DNA of 64,000 bases from Pimelobacter simplex. Its GTDB lineage: Bacteria > Actinomycetota > Actinomycetes > Propionibacteriales > Nocardioidaceae. Below are positions 19,359-27,117 of the stretch, one piece after another. The notes below the pieces were generated by a model. It did no database searches, was not told where the DNA came from, and worked only from the letters and a program-made list of their open reading frames with translations. The stretch covers positions 434,001 to 498,000 of the forward strand of contig NZ_CP096276.1 in assembly GCF_024662235.1 (NCBI RefSeq). The letters are read 5' to 3'. The position numbers and the translations under genes were made by a program. Position 1 is the stretch's first letter. Each line of letters opens with the position of its first letter.

Positions 19359-20327
19359 ATGACGACACAACCCATCGTCCGCGAGTACGAGGCGGACCTG
19401 ACGGTGGTCTCCGCCGTCGAGGCCGCGGCCGACGTGATGACGCTGACGCTCGCCGCGGCCGACGGCTCGGCGCTGCCCCCGTGGACGCCCGGCGCCCACA
19501 TCGACCTCGTCCTCGGCGACGACCTGGTGCGCCAGTACTCGCTCTGCGGCAGCCCCGCCGACAGCACCACCTGGCGGATCGGCGTCCTGCGGGCGCCCGA
19601 CAGCCGCGGCGGCTCCAAGGCCGTGCACGCCGAGCTGTCCGCCGGTACGACGGTCCGGGTGCGCGGTCCGCGCAACCACTTCCCGATGGTCGCCTCGCCC
19701 CGCTACCTCTTCGTCGCCGGCGGCATCGGGATCACCCCGATGCTGCCGATGATCGCCGAGGCCGAGGCGTCCGGTGCCGACTGGCGCCTCGTGTACGGCG
19801 GCCGCTCGCGCGCCTCGATGGCGTTCACCGACGAGCTCGCCCCCTACGGCGACAAGGTGACCCTGCTGCCGCAGGACGAGGCCGGCCTGCCCGATCTCGA
19901 CGCCCTGCTCGGCGTACCGGCGCCGGACACGCTCGTCTACACCTGCGGCCCGACCGGCCTGCTCGACGCCGTCGAGGCGCGCTGTGGCGCGTCCTGGCCG
20001 GCCGGGAGCCTGCACCTGGAGCGGTTCGCGGCCAAGGCCGCGGTCTCCGAGGGGGAGGACGAGGCGTTCGAGCTGGTCCTGCAGCGCTCGGGGCTCACCC
20101 TGGAGGTGCCCGCCGGCCAGTCCGTGTTCGAGGTCTGCCGGGCCGCCGGCGTCAGCGTCGTCGGCTCCTGCCTCGAGGGCGTCTGCGGCACCTGCGAGAC
20201 CGAGGTGGTCGACGGCGACGTCGACCACCGCGACTCCATCCTCAACGAGGAGGAGAAGGAGTCCAACGAGTTCATGATGATCTGCGTGTCCCGGTGCCGC
20301 TCGGGCCGGCTGACACTGGACCTGTGA
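19359..20327 (+). CDS. Oxygenase reductase (VanB type: FMN, NAD(P)H, 2Fe-2S)
   Basis: A 322-residue electron-transfer protein. The N-terminal flavin domain has RQYSLCGSP (RxYS FMN/FAD motif, about residue 62) and FVAGGIGITPMLPMI for NAD(P)H binding, then YTCGPTGLLDAV. The C-terminal plant-type ferredoxin domain has a complete cluster motif, GSCLEGVCGTC with a later ICVSRC Cys. It is the class IA reductase layout of vanillate O-demethylase-like systems. It ends 13 bases before the Rieske-like gene, yet that partner lacks cluster ligands. The P450 at 21540 is a possible alternative acceptor. Confidence 0.9.
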   Translation: MTTQPIVREYEADLTVVSAVEAAADVMTLTLAAADGSALPPWTPGAHIDLVLGDDLVRQYSLCGSPADSTTWRIGVLRAPDSRGGSKAVHAELSAGTTVRVRGPRNHFPMVASPRYLFVAGGIGITPMLPMIAEAEASGADWRLVYGGRSRASMAFTDELAPYGDKVTLLPQDEAGLPDLDALLGVPAPDTLVYTCGPTGLLDAVEARCGASWPAGSLHLERFAAKAAVSEGEDEAFELVLQRSGLTLEVPAGQSVFEVCRAAGVSVVGSCLEGVCGTCETEVVDGDVDHRDSILNEEEKESNEFMMICVSRCRSGRLTLDL

Positions 20328-20340
20328 CGGGAGCCCGGAG

Positions 20341-21366
20341 ATGAGAGACCGCAGCACCCCCGGCTACCCCCGCAACGCGTGGTACGCCCTCGCCGCCTCG
20401 TCCGACGTCGGCGCCGCCACCCCGGTCGGCACCCGCGCCCTCGACACCCCCGTCGTCCTGTTCCGCACCGGCGACGGCTCGGTCGTCGCCCTCGGCGACC
20501 GCGACGCCCACCGCCCGTACCCGCTCAGCCTCGGCCACGTCGACGGCGACACCATCGTGTCCGGCTACTCCGGCTTCGCCTACGACCGCACCGGCACCTG
20601 CGTGCACGTGCCCTCGCAGGCGCAGGTGCCCTACGGCGCCCGGGTGCCGTCGTACCCGGTGCGCGAGGAGGGCGGCCTGGTCTGGGGCTGGCTCGGCGAG
20701 CCCTCCCTGGCCTCGCTGCGCCCACCCGTCGCGACCCCCTGGCTGACCGATCCCGGCTGGGAGACCTTCGGCGGAGCCTGGGAGACCGCGGCCAACGTTG
20801 CCCTGCTCCACGACAACTTCGCCGACATCACCCACGTCGCCGTCATCGACCCGGTCATCTCCCCGCCCGCCCTGGCCGGCATCGCGCCCGCCCTCCAGGT
20901 CGAGCTGACCGAGACCACCGTGCAGTTCCACCGCGACTGGCCGCCCGCCCCCATGCCGGAGTGGCAGGCCGAGGTGTCCGGGGCATCGGCCACGTCGTCG
21001 TACGGGCAGCGGGAGGAGGGCGCCTTCCTCGCCCCCGGCCTGTGGGCCGACCGCTGGGACGTCCTCCTGCCCGCCGCCGAGGGCGGCCCCCAGACCTTCC
21101 GCTTCACCCACGCGGTGACCCCGGTCGACGAGCGTCGTACCCGGCACGTGTGGCGGGTCAGCCGCAACTTCGCCCCGGGCGCGGAGGCGAGCGACGTGCT
21201 GCGGCCGATCTTCGAGTCGTACTACCTCAAGGTCCGCGAGATCCTCGAGACCATGCAGCAGGTCATCGACCGCGACGGGTACGGCGACGACGTCAACGTC
21301 GCCGCGGACCTCGCGGCGCTGCAGGTGCGCAAGATCCTGCGGCGGTTGGTGGCGGACGAGGGCTGA
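20341..21366 (+). CDS. Rieske-oxygenase-like protein lacking most metal ligands
   Basis: A 341-residue protein with the overall layout of VanA-type oxygenase subunits (N-terminal Rieske region, C-terminal StAR-like domain). The usual CxH...CxxH ligands are replaced: it reads GDRDAHRPYPLSLG (Asp55 for Cys, His57 kept) and VSGYSGFAYD (Ser74 for Cys, Ser77 for His). In the mononuclear iron motif, DNFADITHVAVID keeps Asp162 and His165 but has Asp170 where the second His should be. The frame is intact and codon use matches its neighbours, so this is not a simple pseudogene. It lies in an operon behind its expected reductase. It may be structural, a binding protein, or an enzyme with new chemistry. 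Confidence 0.85.
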   Translation: MRDRSTPGYPRNAWYALAASSDVGAATPVGTRALDTPVVLFRTGDGSVVALGDRDAHRPYPLSLGHVDGDTIVSGYSGFAYDRTGTCVHVPSQAQVPYGARVPSYPVREEGGLVWGWLGEPSLASLRPPVATPWLTDPGWETFGGAWETAANVALLHDNFADITHVAVIDPVISPPALAGIAPALQVELTETTVQFHRDWPPAPMPEWQAEVSGASATSSYGQREEGAFLAPGLWADRWDVLLPAAEGGPQTFRFTHAVTPVDERRTRHVWRVSRNFAPGAEASDVLRPIFESYYLKVREILETMQQVIDRDGYGDDVNVAADLAALQVRKILRRLVADEG

Positions 21367-21396
21367 GCGCCGCCCGCCGGGCTCCCGCCCACCCCA

Positions 21397-21520
21397 CGAA
21401 GTGTGGCGGTTGCGGCGACGAGGTGCGGAGCTTGCTGGCACGAGGTAGGGCGGCGGGCTACAACCGACGCACCTCGTGGCCGCAACCCCCGCACCTCGTC
21501 CCAGCAACCGCCACACTTCG
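21397..21520. repeat. Nested inverted repeat between convergent genes
   Basis: A perfect 17-bp outer arm, CGAAGTGTGGCGGTTGC (21397-21413), pairs with 21504-21520. A 12-bp inner arm, GACGAGGTGCGG (21417-21428), pairs with 21489-21500. An 8-bp innermost arm, CACGAGGT (21439-21446), pairs with 21471-21478, leaving a 24-base loop. It fills the gap between the stop codons of the Rieske-like gene and the P450. A bidirectional terminator or a dispersed repeat element (REP/MITE-like) would both fit. Confidence 0.7.
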
Positions 21521-21539
21521 CGGAGGGGGAGGGGACGGG

Positions 21540-22823
21540 TCAGCGGGTGGTCACCTTCACCGGCAGCGTCTTGATCCCGTTGACGAAGTTGCTCCGCACC
21601 CGCCGTACGTCGCCCGCCAGCTCGATCGACCCGAGCCGGGGGATGAGCTCCTCGAACATCAGCCGGATCTCCATCCGAGCCAGGTTGTTGCCCATGCACA
21701 GGTGGGGGCTGCCCTTGCCGAAGGTGACGTGGTCGATGTTGCGCCGGGTCACGTCGAACGCATAGGGCTCGTCGAAGACGTCGGCGTCGCGGTTGCCCGA
21801 GGCGAACCACATGACGACCTTGTCGCCCTCCTTGACCTGCTGGCCGCCGAGCTCGACGTCGCGGGTGGCGGTGCGGCGGAAGTGGTAGACGGGGGAGGCC
21901 CAGCGGAGGAACTCCTCGACGGCGTCGGGGATGAGTGACGGGTCGGCCTGGAGCTTGGCGAGCTGCTCGGGGTGCTCGATCAGGGCGAGCATCGAGTGCG
22001 TGATGGTGTGGCGGGTGGTCTCGTTGCCGGCGACGACGAGGAGCAGGAAGTACGAGTCGTACTCGGAGGCCGACATGGCCTGGCCGTCCTCGGGGATCTT
22101 GTTGACGAGCTGGCTGACCAGGTCGGTGCCTTCGCCGCCCTTGCGGTCGGCGGCGAGCACGCGGCCGTAGTCGAAGACCTCCTGCGAGACGGGGGAGCGG
22201 AAGGGCAGGTGCTTGTACTGCTCGCTCTCGGCGTCGGAGATGAGGATCTTGGCGTGCTCGGGGTCGGAGAAGCCGATGATCTCGTTGCCCCAGTCGATGA
22301 GCTGCCCCGTCTTCTCCTGGGGTACGTCGAGCAGCCGGGCCAGCACCTGGATCGGGAAGTCGGCGCTGACGTCGGCGACGAAGTCGAACTCGCCCTTGGC
22401 GAGCGCCGCGTCGACGGTGGTGCGCGTGATGTCGCGCAGGAGCGCCTCGTAGTTGCGCATCAGGTTGGGCCGGCTGAACTCGCGGGAGATGAGCTTGCGC
22501 AGTGCGCGGTGGCGCAGGCCGTCCATCTCCAGGATGGAGCGGCGGGCCTCCTGCAGCTCGGGGTCGACCTCCTCGAGGTTGACGAAGTTGGTCGAGGTGA
22601 ACGTCTCGGGGTCCTTGTCGACCTCGCAGATGTCGGCGTGCCGGGTGACGGCCCAGAAGCCGCTGCCGCCGTCGGTCTCGCGCTGCCAGAACACCGGTGC
22701 CTCCGTGCGGAGGGTGTCGAGCATGCCCCAGGCCTCGGGCCCGGCGAAGCGGTCCAGGTCGACGAGGTCGACGTCGGCCAGGGGGACGTACGGCGGCTTG
22801 TCCACGGCGGGTTCTCCGTCCAT
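21540..22823 (-). CDS. Cytochrome P450
   Basis: A 427-residue soluble bacterial P450. The I-helix motif is LLLVVAGNETTRHTIT, the K-helix ExxR is EEFLRW, and the haem loop is HVTFGKGSPHLCMGNNLAR with the proximal Cys. I chose ATG 22823, since further upstream the frame runs through the operator region. It is divergent from the seven-gene operon at 22963, with two regulon operators between. No ferredoxin gene is adjacent, so the FMN/2Fe-2S reductase at 19359 may supply electrons. Substrate unknown; a ring or side-chain hydroxylation in the block is likely. Confidence 0.93.
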   Translation of the reverse strand: MDGEPAVDKPPYVPLADVDLVDLDRFAGPEAWGMLDTLRTEAPVFWQRETDGGSGFWAVTRHADICEVDKDPETFTSTNFVNLEEVDPELQEARRSILEMDGLRHRALRKLISREFSRPNLMRNYEALLRDITRTTVDAALAKGEFDFVADVSADFPIQVLARLLDVPQEKTGQLIDWGNEIIGFSDPEHAKILISDAESEQYKHLPFRSPVSQEVFDYGRVLAADRKGGEGTDLVSQLVNKIPEDGQAMSASEYDSYFLLLVVAGNETTRHTITHSMLALIEHPEQLAKLQADPSLIPDAVEEFLRWASPVYHFRRTATRDVELGGQQVKEGDKVVMWFASGNRDADVFDEPYAFDVTRRNIDHVTFGKGSPHLCMGNNLARMEIRLMFEELIPRLGSIELAGDVRRVRSNFVNGIKTLPVKVTTR

Positions 22824-22843
22824 TCGGTGAGGGTGTCGCGCAG

Positions 22844-22863
22844 ATCGTTCGGATCCGAACAAT
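22844..22863. promoter_or_regulatory. MarR-regulon operator, P450 promoter
   Basis: ATCGTTCGGATCCGAACAAT differs from the perfect 20-bp palindrome by one base; the inner 14 bases GTTCGGATCCGAAC (22847-22860) are a perfect palindrome. It begins about 20 bases upstream of the P450 start, a position suited to repression. Confidence 0.7.
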
Positions 22864-22912
22864 ATCTGCCGAGAAGTTTGCTCGCAAGGGTGGTCTTTCG
22901 GCCGGCCGGTGG

Positions 22913-22935
22913 TTATCGTACGGATCCGAACGATC
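22913..22935. promoter_or_regulatory. MarR-regulon operator, seven-gene operon
   Basis: GTACGGATCCGAACGATC (22918-22935) with TTATC before it is identical over 23 bases to the site at 16402-16424. It lies 28 bases ahead of the acetoacetate-decarboxylase-like start and faces the P450 site across the divergent promoter region. Confidence 0.7.
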
Positions 22936-22962
22936 TTCGTGCCGCCGACTGAATGAGGCCTG

Positions 22963-23781
22963 ATGAACGACATGGCTGGGTTCTTCTACCCCCGCACCGC
23001 GACCGGCCGGTCGTCCCTGATCCCGTCGCCGCCGTGGTACTACTCCGGCGACCTGCTGACCGTCGAGTACCGCACCGACCCGGCGCGCGTCGCCGAGCTG
23101 CTGCCGGCCCCGCTCGAGGTCGCGCCGGAGGACCCGGGCGCGGTCGCGCTCATCTGGGCCGACTGGCAGTCGTGCTCGGGCACCCGGGAGGAGCTGCTCG
23201 ACCCGGTCCGCTCGCAGTACAAGGAGGCGTTCGTCGTCGTGCGTTGCGCGTACGAGGGCGTGACCTACTCCCGCTGCGTCTACATCTGGGTCGACAAGGA
23301 CTTCGCGATCGCCCGCGGCATGCACCAGGGCTATCCCAAGAAGCTCGGCTCGATGTGGCAGACCCGTCCGCACCCGTTCGCGCACGCGGCCCCGCAGGTC
23401 GCGCCCGGGGGAGTCTTCGGCGCCACCCTCGCGGCCGGCGACCGGCGGCTCGCCCAGGCGGTGCTCACGCTGCGCGAGGAGTCGCCCACCAACGGCTTCG
23501 TCAACGGTCACCCGATGGCGCACCACCGGGTCTACCCGGGCATCGCCAAGGGCTCGCCCGACGCCTACGCCGAGCTCATCGCGTCGGGGGCCAGCTCGTT
23601 CGAGGCCGGTCCGGCGTACGCCGGCGACGTCGAGCTCGAGCTCTTCGAGTCGCCCACCGAGGAGCTGCACCGGTTGCCGGTGCACGAGATCATCGGCGGC
23701 TACTACCGCCAGGTCGGCGTCGTCTGGGACGGCGGTACGTCGCTCGCGCGCCTCACCCCCCAGCAGGAGGCCGCCCGATGA
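22963..23781 (+). CDS. Acetoacetate decarboxylase-like protein
   Basis: A 272-residue member of the ADC superfamily. The Schiff-base region GYPKKLGSM (about residues 124-132) keeps the paired lysines of acetoacetate decarboxylase, and VVVRCAYEGVTYSRCVYIWVDKD precedes it. Superfamily members include decarboxylases, aldolases/dehydratases and cyclases, so the exact reaction is open. It is first in an operon that continues with HpaE-, HpaD- and HpaG-like genes; its stop overlaps the next start (ATGA). A decarboxylation or isomerisation of a meta-cleavage product is a reasonable guess. Confidence 0.85.
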   Translation: MNDMAGFFYPRTATGRSSLIPSPPWYYSGDLLTVEYRTDPARVAELLPAPLEVAPEDPGAVALIWADWQSCSGTREELLDPVRSQYKEAFVVVRCAYEGVTYSRCVYIWVDKDFAIARGMHQGYPKKLGSMWQTRPHPFAHAAPQVAPGGVFGATLAAGDRRLAQAVLTLREESPTNGFVNGHPMAHHRVYPGIAKGSPDAYAELIASGASSFEAGPAYAGDVELELFESPTEELHRLPVHEIIGGYYRQVGVVWDGGTSLARLTPQQEAAR

Positions 23782-25277
23782 GCAGCGAGCACCTCGCACT
23801 GGTCGAGGGCGTCGCGGTCGACACCCGCCACTGGATCGGTGGCGAGCGGGTCGCGTCCGCGACGACCTTCACCGACATCTCGCCGATCGACGAGACGCCG
23901 ATCGCCCAGGTCCACGCCGGTACGGCGACCGAGGTCGACGCCGCCGTCGCCGCCGCCCGTGCGGCGTTCCCGGCGTGGGCGGCGCTGTCGGTCAAGGAGC
24001 GCGGCGACATCCTGCGCGCCGTCGCGGACGGCATCGAGGCGCGCGTCGAGGACCTCTCGCGCGTCGAGACCCGCGACAACGGCTCGCTCATCCGCAGCCA
24101 CCGGCGCGGTGTGATGCCCCGGGTCGCCATGAACTTCCGGGCCTTCGCCGACTTCGCCGAGCACCAGCTCGGGCACCCCGACATGGAGGTGCCGGGCCGC
24201 GGCCACCGCGAGCGGATCACCTACGACCCGGCGGGCGTCGTCGCGATCATCACGCCGTGGAACGCCCCGCTGATGCTCGCCTCCTGGCGGATCGGCCCGG
24301 CGCTGGCCGCCGGCAACACGGTCGTGGTCAAGCCGCCGGAGTGGGCACCGCTCACCGCGAGCCTGCTCGCCGACATCATGGCCGAGGCCGGCGTACCGGC
24401 GGGCGTGTTCAACGTCGTCCAGGGCACCGGGCTCGATGCAGGCGCCCCGCTCACCGCGCACCCCGGCATCAACCGGCTCGCCTTCACCGGCTCGGTCCCG
24501 ACCGCGGGCGTGATCTCGAAGGCCGCGGCAGCCAACATCGTCCCGCTGTCGTACGAGCTGGGCGGCAAGTCGCCCCTCCTCGTCTTCGAGGACGCCGACC
24601 TCGACCTCGCCGTCGAGCTGGCCGTCGAGCAGTTCGACAACGCCGGCCAGGTCTGCCTCAAGGCGGCCCGGATGATCGTGCACTCCTCGCTCGCCGACGC
24701 GTTCACCGAGCGCGTCGTCGCGAAGGCGCGGACCCTGGTCCAGGGCGACCCGCGCGACGAGGCGACCGACGTGTCGGCGCTCGTCTCGCGGCGCCACTTC
24801 GAGCAGATCTCCGGCTTCGTCGAGCGGGCCCTCGCCGACGGCGCCCGGCCGCTGCTCGGCGGTGGGCCCAACACCGAGCTCGGCGGGCTGTACTTCAACC
24901 CCACCGTCCTCGTGGACGCCGCGCCCGACGCGGAGATCATGACCGAGGAGGTCTTCGGCCCGGTCGTCACGATCGAGACGTTCGAGACCGAGGCCGAGGC
25001 GGTCGCCCGAGCGAACGACACCCCGTTCGGGCTGGCCGCAACGCTCGCCACCGGCGACCCCGACCGCGCGGAGCGGGTCTCGAAGCAGCTGCGGGCCGGC
25101 ACGGTCTGGGTCAACTGCTTCTTCGTCCGCGACCTCAACGCCCCCTTCGGCGGCAGCGGCCGGTCCGGCATCGGCCGCGAGGGCGGGATCTGGTCGTTCG
25201 ACTTCTACACCGACATCAAGAACAGCGTGTTCTCGCCCACCGGCTGGGCGGAGCAGGGAGGTGGGTCCGATGGGTGA
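23778..25277 (+). CDS. hpaE: Aldehyde dehydrogenase (HpaE-like semialdehyde dehydrogenase)
   Basis: A 499-residue NAD(P)+-dependent aldehyde dehydrogenase with the complete fold: ITPWNAPLMLASW for cofactor binding, FTGSVPTAG, catalytic Glu in YELGGKSPLLVF, and catalytic Cys in DNAGQVCLKAAR. The start overlaps the upstream stop by four bases, and the stop overlaps the HpaD-like start by eight. Between an ADC-like gene and a class III extradiol dioxygenase, the best reading is 5-carboxymethyl-2-hydroxymuconate semialdehyde dehydrogenase. Other aromatic semialdehydes cannot be excluded. Confidence 0.85.
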   Translation: MSSEHLALVEGVAVDTRHWIGGERVASATTFTDISPIDETPIAQVHAGTATEVDAAVAAARAAFPAWAALSVKERGDILRAVADGIEARVEDLSRVETRDNGSLIRSHRRGVMPRVAMNFRAFADFAEHQLGHPDMEVPGRGHRERITYDPAGVVAIITPWNAPLMLASWRIGPALAAGNTVVVKPPEWAPLTASLLADIMAEAGVPAGVFNVVQGTGLDAGAPLTAHPGINRLAFTGSVPTAGVISKAAAANIVPLSYELGGKSPLLVFEDADLDLAVELAVEQFDNAGQVCLKAARMIVHSSLADAFTERVVAKARTLVQGDPRDEATDVSALVSRRHFEQISGFVERALADGARPLLGGGPNTELGGLYFNPTVLVDAAPDAEIMTEEVFGPVVTIETFETEAEAVARANDTPFGLAATLATGDPDRAERVSKQLRAGTVWVNCFFVRDLNAPFGGSGRSGIGREGGIWSFDFYTDIKNSVFSPTGWAEQGGGSDG

Positions 25278-26229
25278 GGTCGTCGGCGCGGGACTGATCG
25301 CGCACGTTCCCACGATCGTGCTGCCCGAGGAGGTGCGCCGCGAGCTCAACGGCGGCCGGGACTCCACCCTGGTCGCGGGGCTCCAGCAGCTGCGGCGCGA
25401 GGTGTTCGACGTCCTCGACTACGACACCGTCGTCGTCCTGGACTCGCACTGGGCGACGACCGTGGAGTTCGTCGTCACCGCGCAGCAGCGGCGCAGCGGC
25501 CTGTTCACGTCCGAGGAGCTGCCGCGAGGCATGAGCCAGCGGCCGTACGACTTCGCCGGCGACCCCGAGCTGGCGCACCTGATCGCGAGCAAGGCCGCCG
25601 AGCACTCGACGTGGATCACCCCGATCGAGGACGACGCGCTGCCGATCTTCTACGCGACCACCAACGTGTGGGAGTACCTCGGCCAGGGACTGCCCGACAA
25701 GAAGTGGATCTCGATCGGGGTCTGCCAGACCGCCGACGGCGAGGACGCGCTGCGGCTGGGCCGGGCGCTCGGCCAGGCGATCGCCGCGTCCGACCGCAAG
25801 GTCCTGCTCATCGCGAGCGGCGCGATGTCCCACACGTTCTGGCCGCTGCGCCGGCTGCGCGACCACGAGGCCGCCGGCGTCGAGCACATCTTCACGCCCG
25901 AGGCCGCAGCCGCCGACGCCGAGCGGATCGACTGGTTCAAGCGCGGCGAGCACGCCCGGGTCGTCGACACGATGGACGAGTTCTACCGGTTCAAGCCGGA
26001 GGCGCGGTTCCAGCACTACCTGATGATGATCGGAGCCCTCGGCGAGGGCGACTGCACCGCACCCGGCCGCCAGTACGGCGAGTACGAGAACTCCGTGGGC
26101 ACCGGCCAGGTGCACCTGTGGTTCGACCGTCCCGACGCGGGCTTCCCGGCCGCGCGGGCGACCCCGACCGACCCCGACTACGTCCGCCAGATGAGCGCGC
26201 CCGGTGCCGACGTACCGGCCGCGGGCTGA
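25270..26229 (+). CDS. hpaD: Class III extradiol dioxygenase, HpaD-like
   Basis: A 319-residue LigB-superfamily Fe(II) dioxygenase. The line-up with E. coli HpaD is good from memory: AHVPTIVLPEE at the N-terminus (first His), VVVLDSHWATTVEF (second His), SGLFTSEELPRGM, FAGDPELAHLIA, IASGAMSHTFW, and a late SVGTGQVHLWF. It should cleave 3,4-dihydroxyphenylacetate (homoprotocatechuate) or a close catechol next to the diol. I chose ATG 25270 because GGGAGG sits eight bases upstream; GTG 25261 would overlap that Shine-Dalgarno sequence. It is the diagnostic ring-cleavage gene of this block. Confidence 0.87.
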   Translation: MGEVVGAGLIAHVPTIVLPEEVRRELNGGRDSTLVAGLQQLRREVFDVLDYDTVVVLDSHWATTVEFVVTAQQRRSGLFTSEELPRGMSQRPYDFAGDPELAHLIASKAAEHSTWITPIEDDALPIFYATTNVWEYLGQGLPDKKWISIGVCQTADGEDALRLGRALGQAIAASDRKVLLIASGAMSHTFWPLRRLRDHEAAGVEHIFTPEAAAADAERIDWFKRGEHARVVDTMDEFYRFKPEARFQHYLMMIGALGEGDCTAPGRQYGEYENSVGTGQVHLWFDRPDAGFPAARATPTDPDYVRQMSAPGADVPAAG

Positions 26230-26240
26230 GAGGAACACGC

Positions 26241-27101
26241 ATGACCACCGAGTACCGCCGGATCCTGCTCGACGGCAACGCGGTCGACGTACGACGCGAC
26301 GGCGAGCTGCTCGTCGCGGGCGACGGCCGCACGGTCGCGATCGCCGACGCGACGCACCTGCCGCCGGTCACGCCGAGCAAGATCGTCTGCGTCCACCTCA
26401 ACTACGCCTCGCGCGTCGCGGAGATGCTGACCACACTGCCGCCGGCGCCGACGTACTTCCACAAGCCGGTGTCGGCGCTCAACGCGCACGAGTCGGCCGT
26501 CGTCCGGCCGCAGGGGTGCAAGTGGCTCAACTACGAGGGCGAGATCGCCATCGTGATCGGCCGCACGGCGCGCAACATCGCGCCGGAGGAGGCGGGGGAG
26601 TACATCCGCGGCTACTCGATCGGCAACGACTACGGCCTGCACGACTTCCGCGACACCGACTCCGGCTCGATGCTGCGGGTCAAGGGCGCCGACACGCTCT
26701 GCCCGATCGGGCCGGGCATCGTCGAGGGCTGGGACTTCCGGGACAAGCGGATCCGCACGCTCGTCAACGGTGAGGTCCGCCAGGACGGCAGCACCAGCGA
26801 GATGAAGTGGGACATGCACTACCTCGTCGCCGACATCGCGCGCACGATCACGCTCCAGCCCGGTGACATCCTGCTGTCCGGTACGCCGGCGATCTCGCGC
26901 ACCGTCTATCCCGGCGACGTCGTCGAGGTCGAGGTCGAGGGCCTCGGCACGCTGCGCAACCACATCGTCGAGGGCCCGACGCCGGTCCGCAGAGACGTCG
27001 GTGCGCAGCCGACCGAGAGCGAGGAGGTCCTCTCGACCGCCCAGGGCGGCGACTGGGAGTTCCGCGGCATCCGCAAGCCCGACCTGTCGAACACCCACTG
27101 A
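26241..27101 (+). CDS. Fumarylacetoacetate hydrolase-family protein (HpaG-like)
   Basis: A 286-residue FAH-fold protein. The metal ligands appear in NYEGEIAIVIG and YGLHDFRD, with KPVSALN before them and ILLSGTPA near the C-terminus. In homoprotocatechuate pathways this family supplies the decarboxylase/isomerase (HpaG) or hydratase (HpaH) after HpaE. It ends 16 bases before an LLM oxidoreductase gene. The exact step among decarboxylation, hydration or hydrolysis cannot be decided by eye. A separate HpaF isomerase and HpaI aldolase are not in the window. Confidence 0.83.
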   Translation: MTTEYRRILLDGNAVDVRRDGELLVAGDGRTVAIADATHLPPVTPSKIVCVHLNYASRVAEMLTTLPPAPTYFHKPVSALNAHESAVVRPQGCKWLNYEGEIAIVIGRTARNIAPEEAGEYIRGYSIGNDYGLHDFRDTDSGSMLRVKGADTLCPIGPGIVEGWDFRDKRIRTLVNGEVRQDGSTSEMKWDMHYLVADIARTITLQPGDILLSGTPAISRTVYPGDVVEVEVEGLGTLRNHIVEGPTPVRRDVGAQPTESEEVLSTAQGGDWEFRGIRKPDLSNTH

Positions 27102-27117
27102 TCCGGAGGATCGCGCC

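Noticed and set aside
18263..20344. A 693-codon plus-strand frame across the GS-like and reductase genes.
   Set aside because: Arg/Pro-rich shadow frame of real genes; a high-GC artefact.
20272..23799. A 1175-codon open frame on the minus strand across the Rieske-like, P450 and ADC-like genes.
   Set aside because: Its composition is shadow-like (Arg/Gly/Val-rich), it lacks domains, and it overlaps genes with clear motifs.
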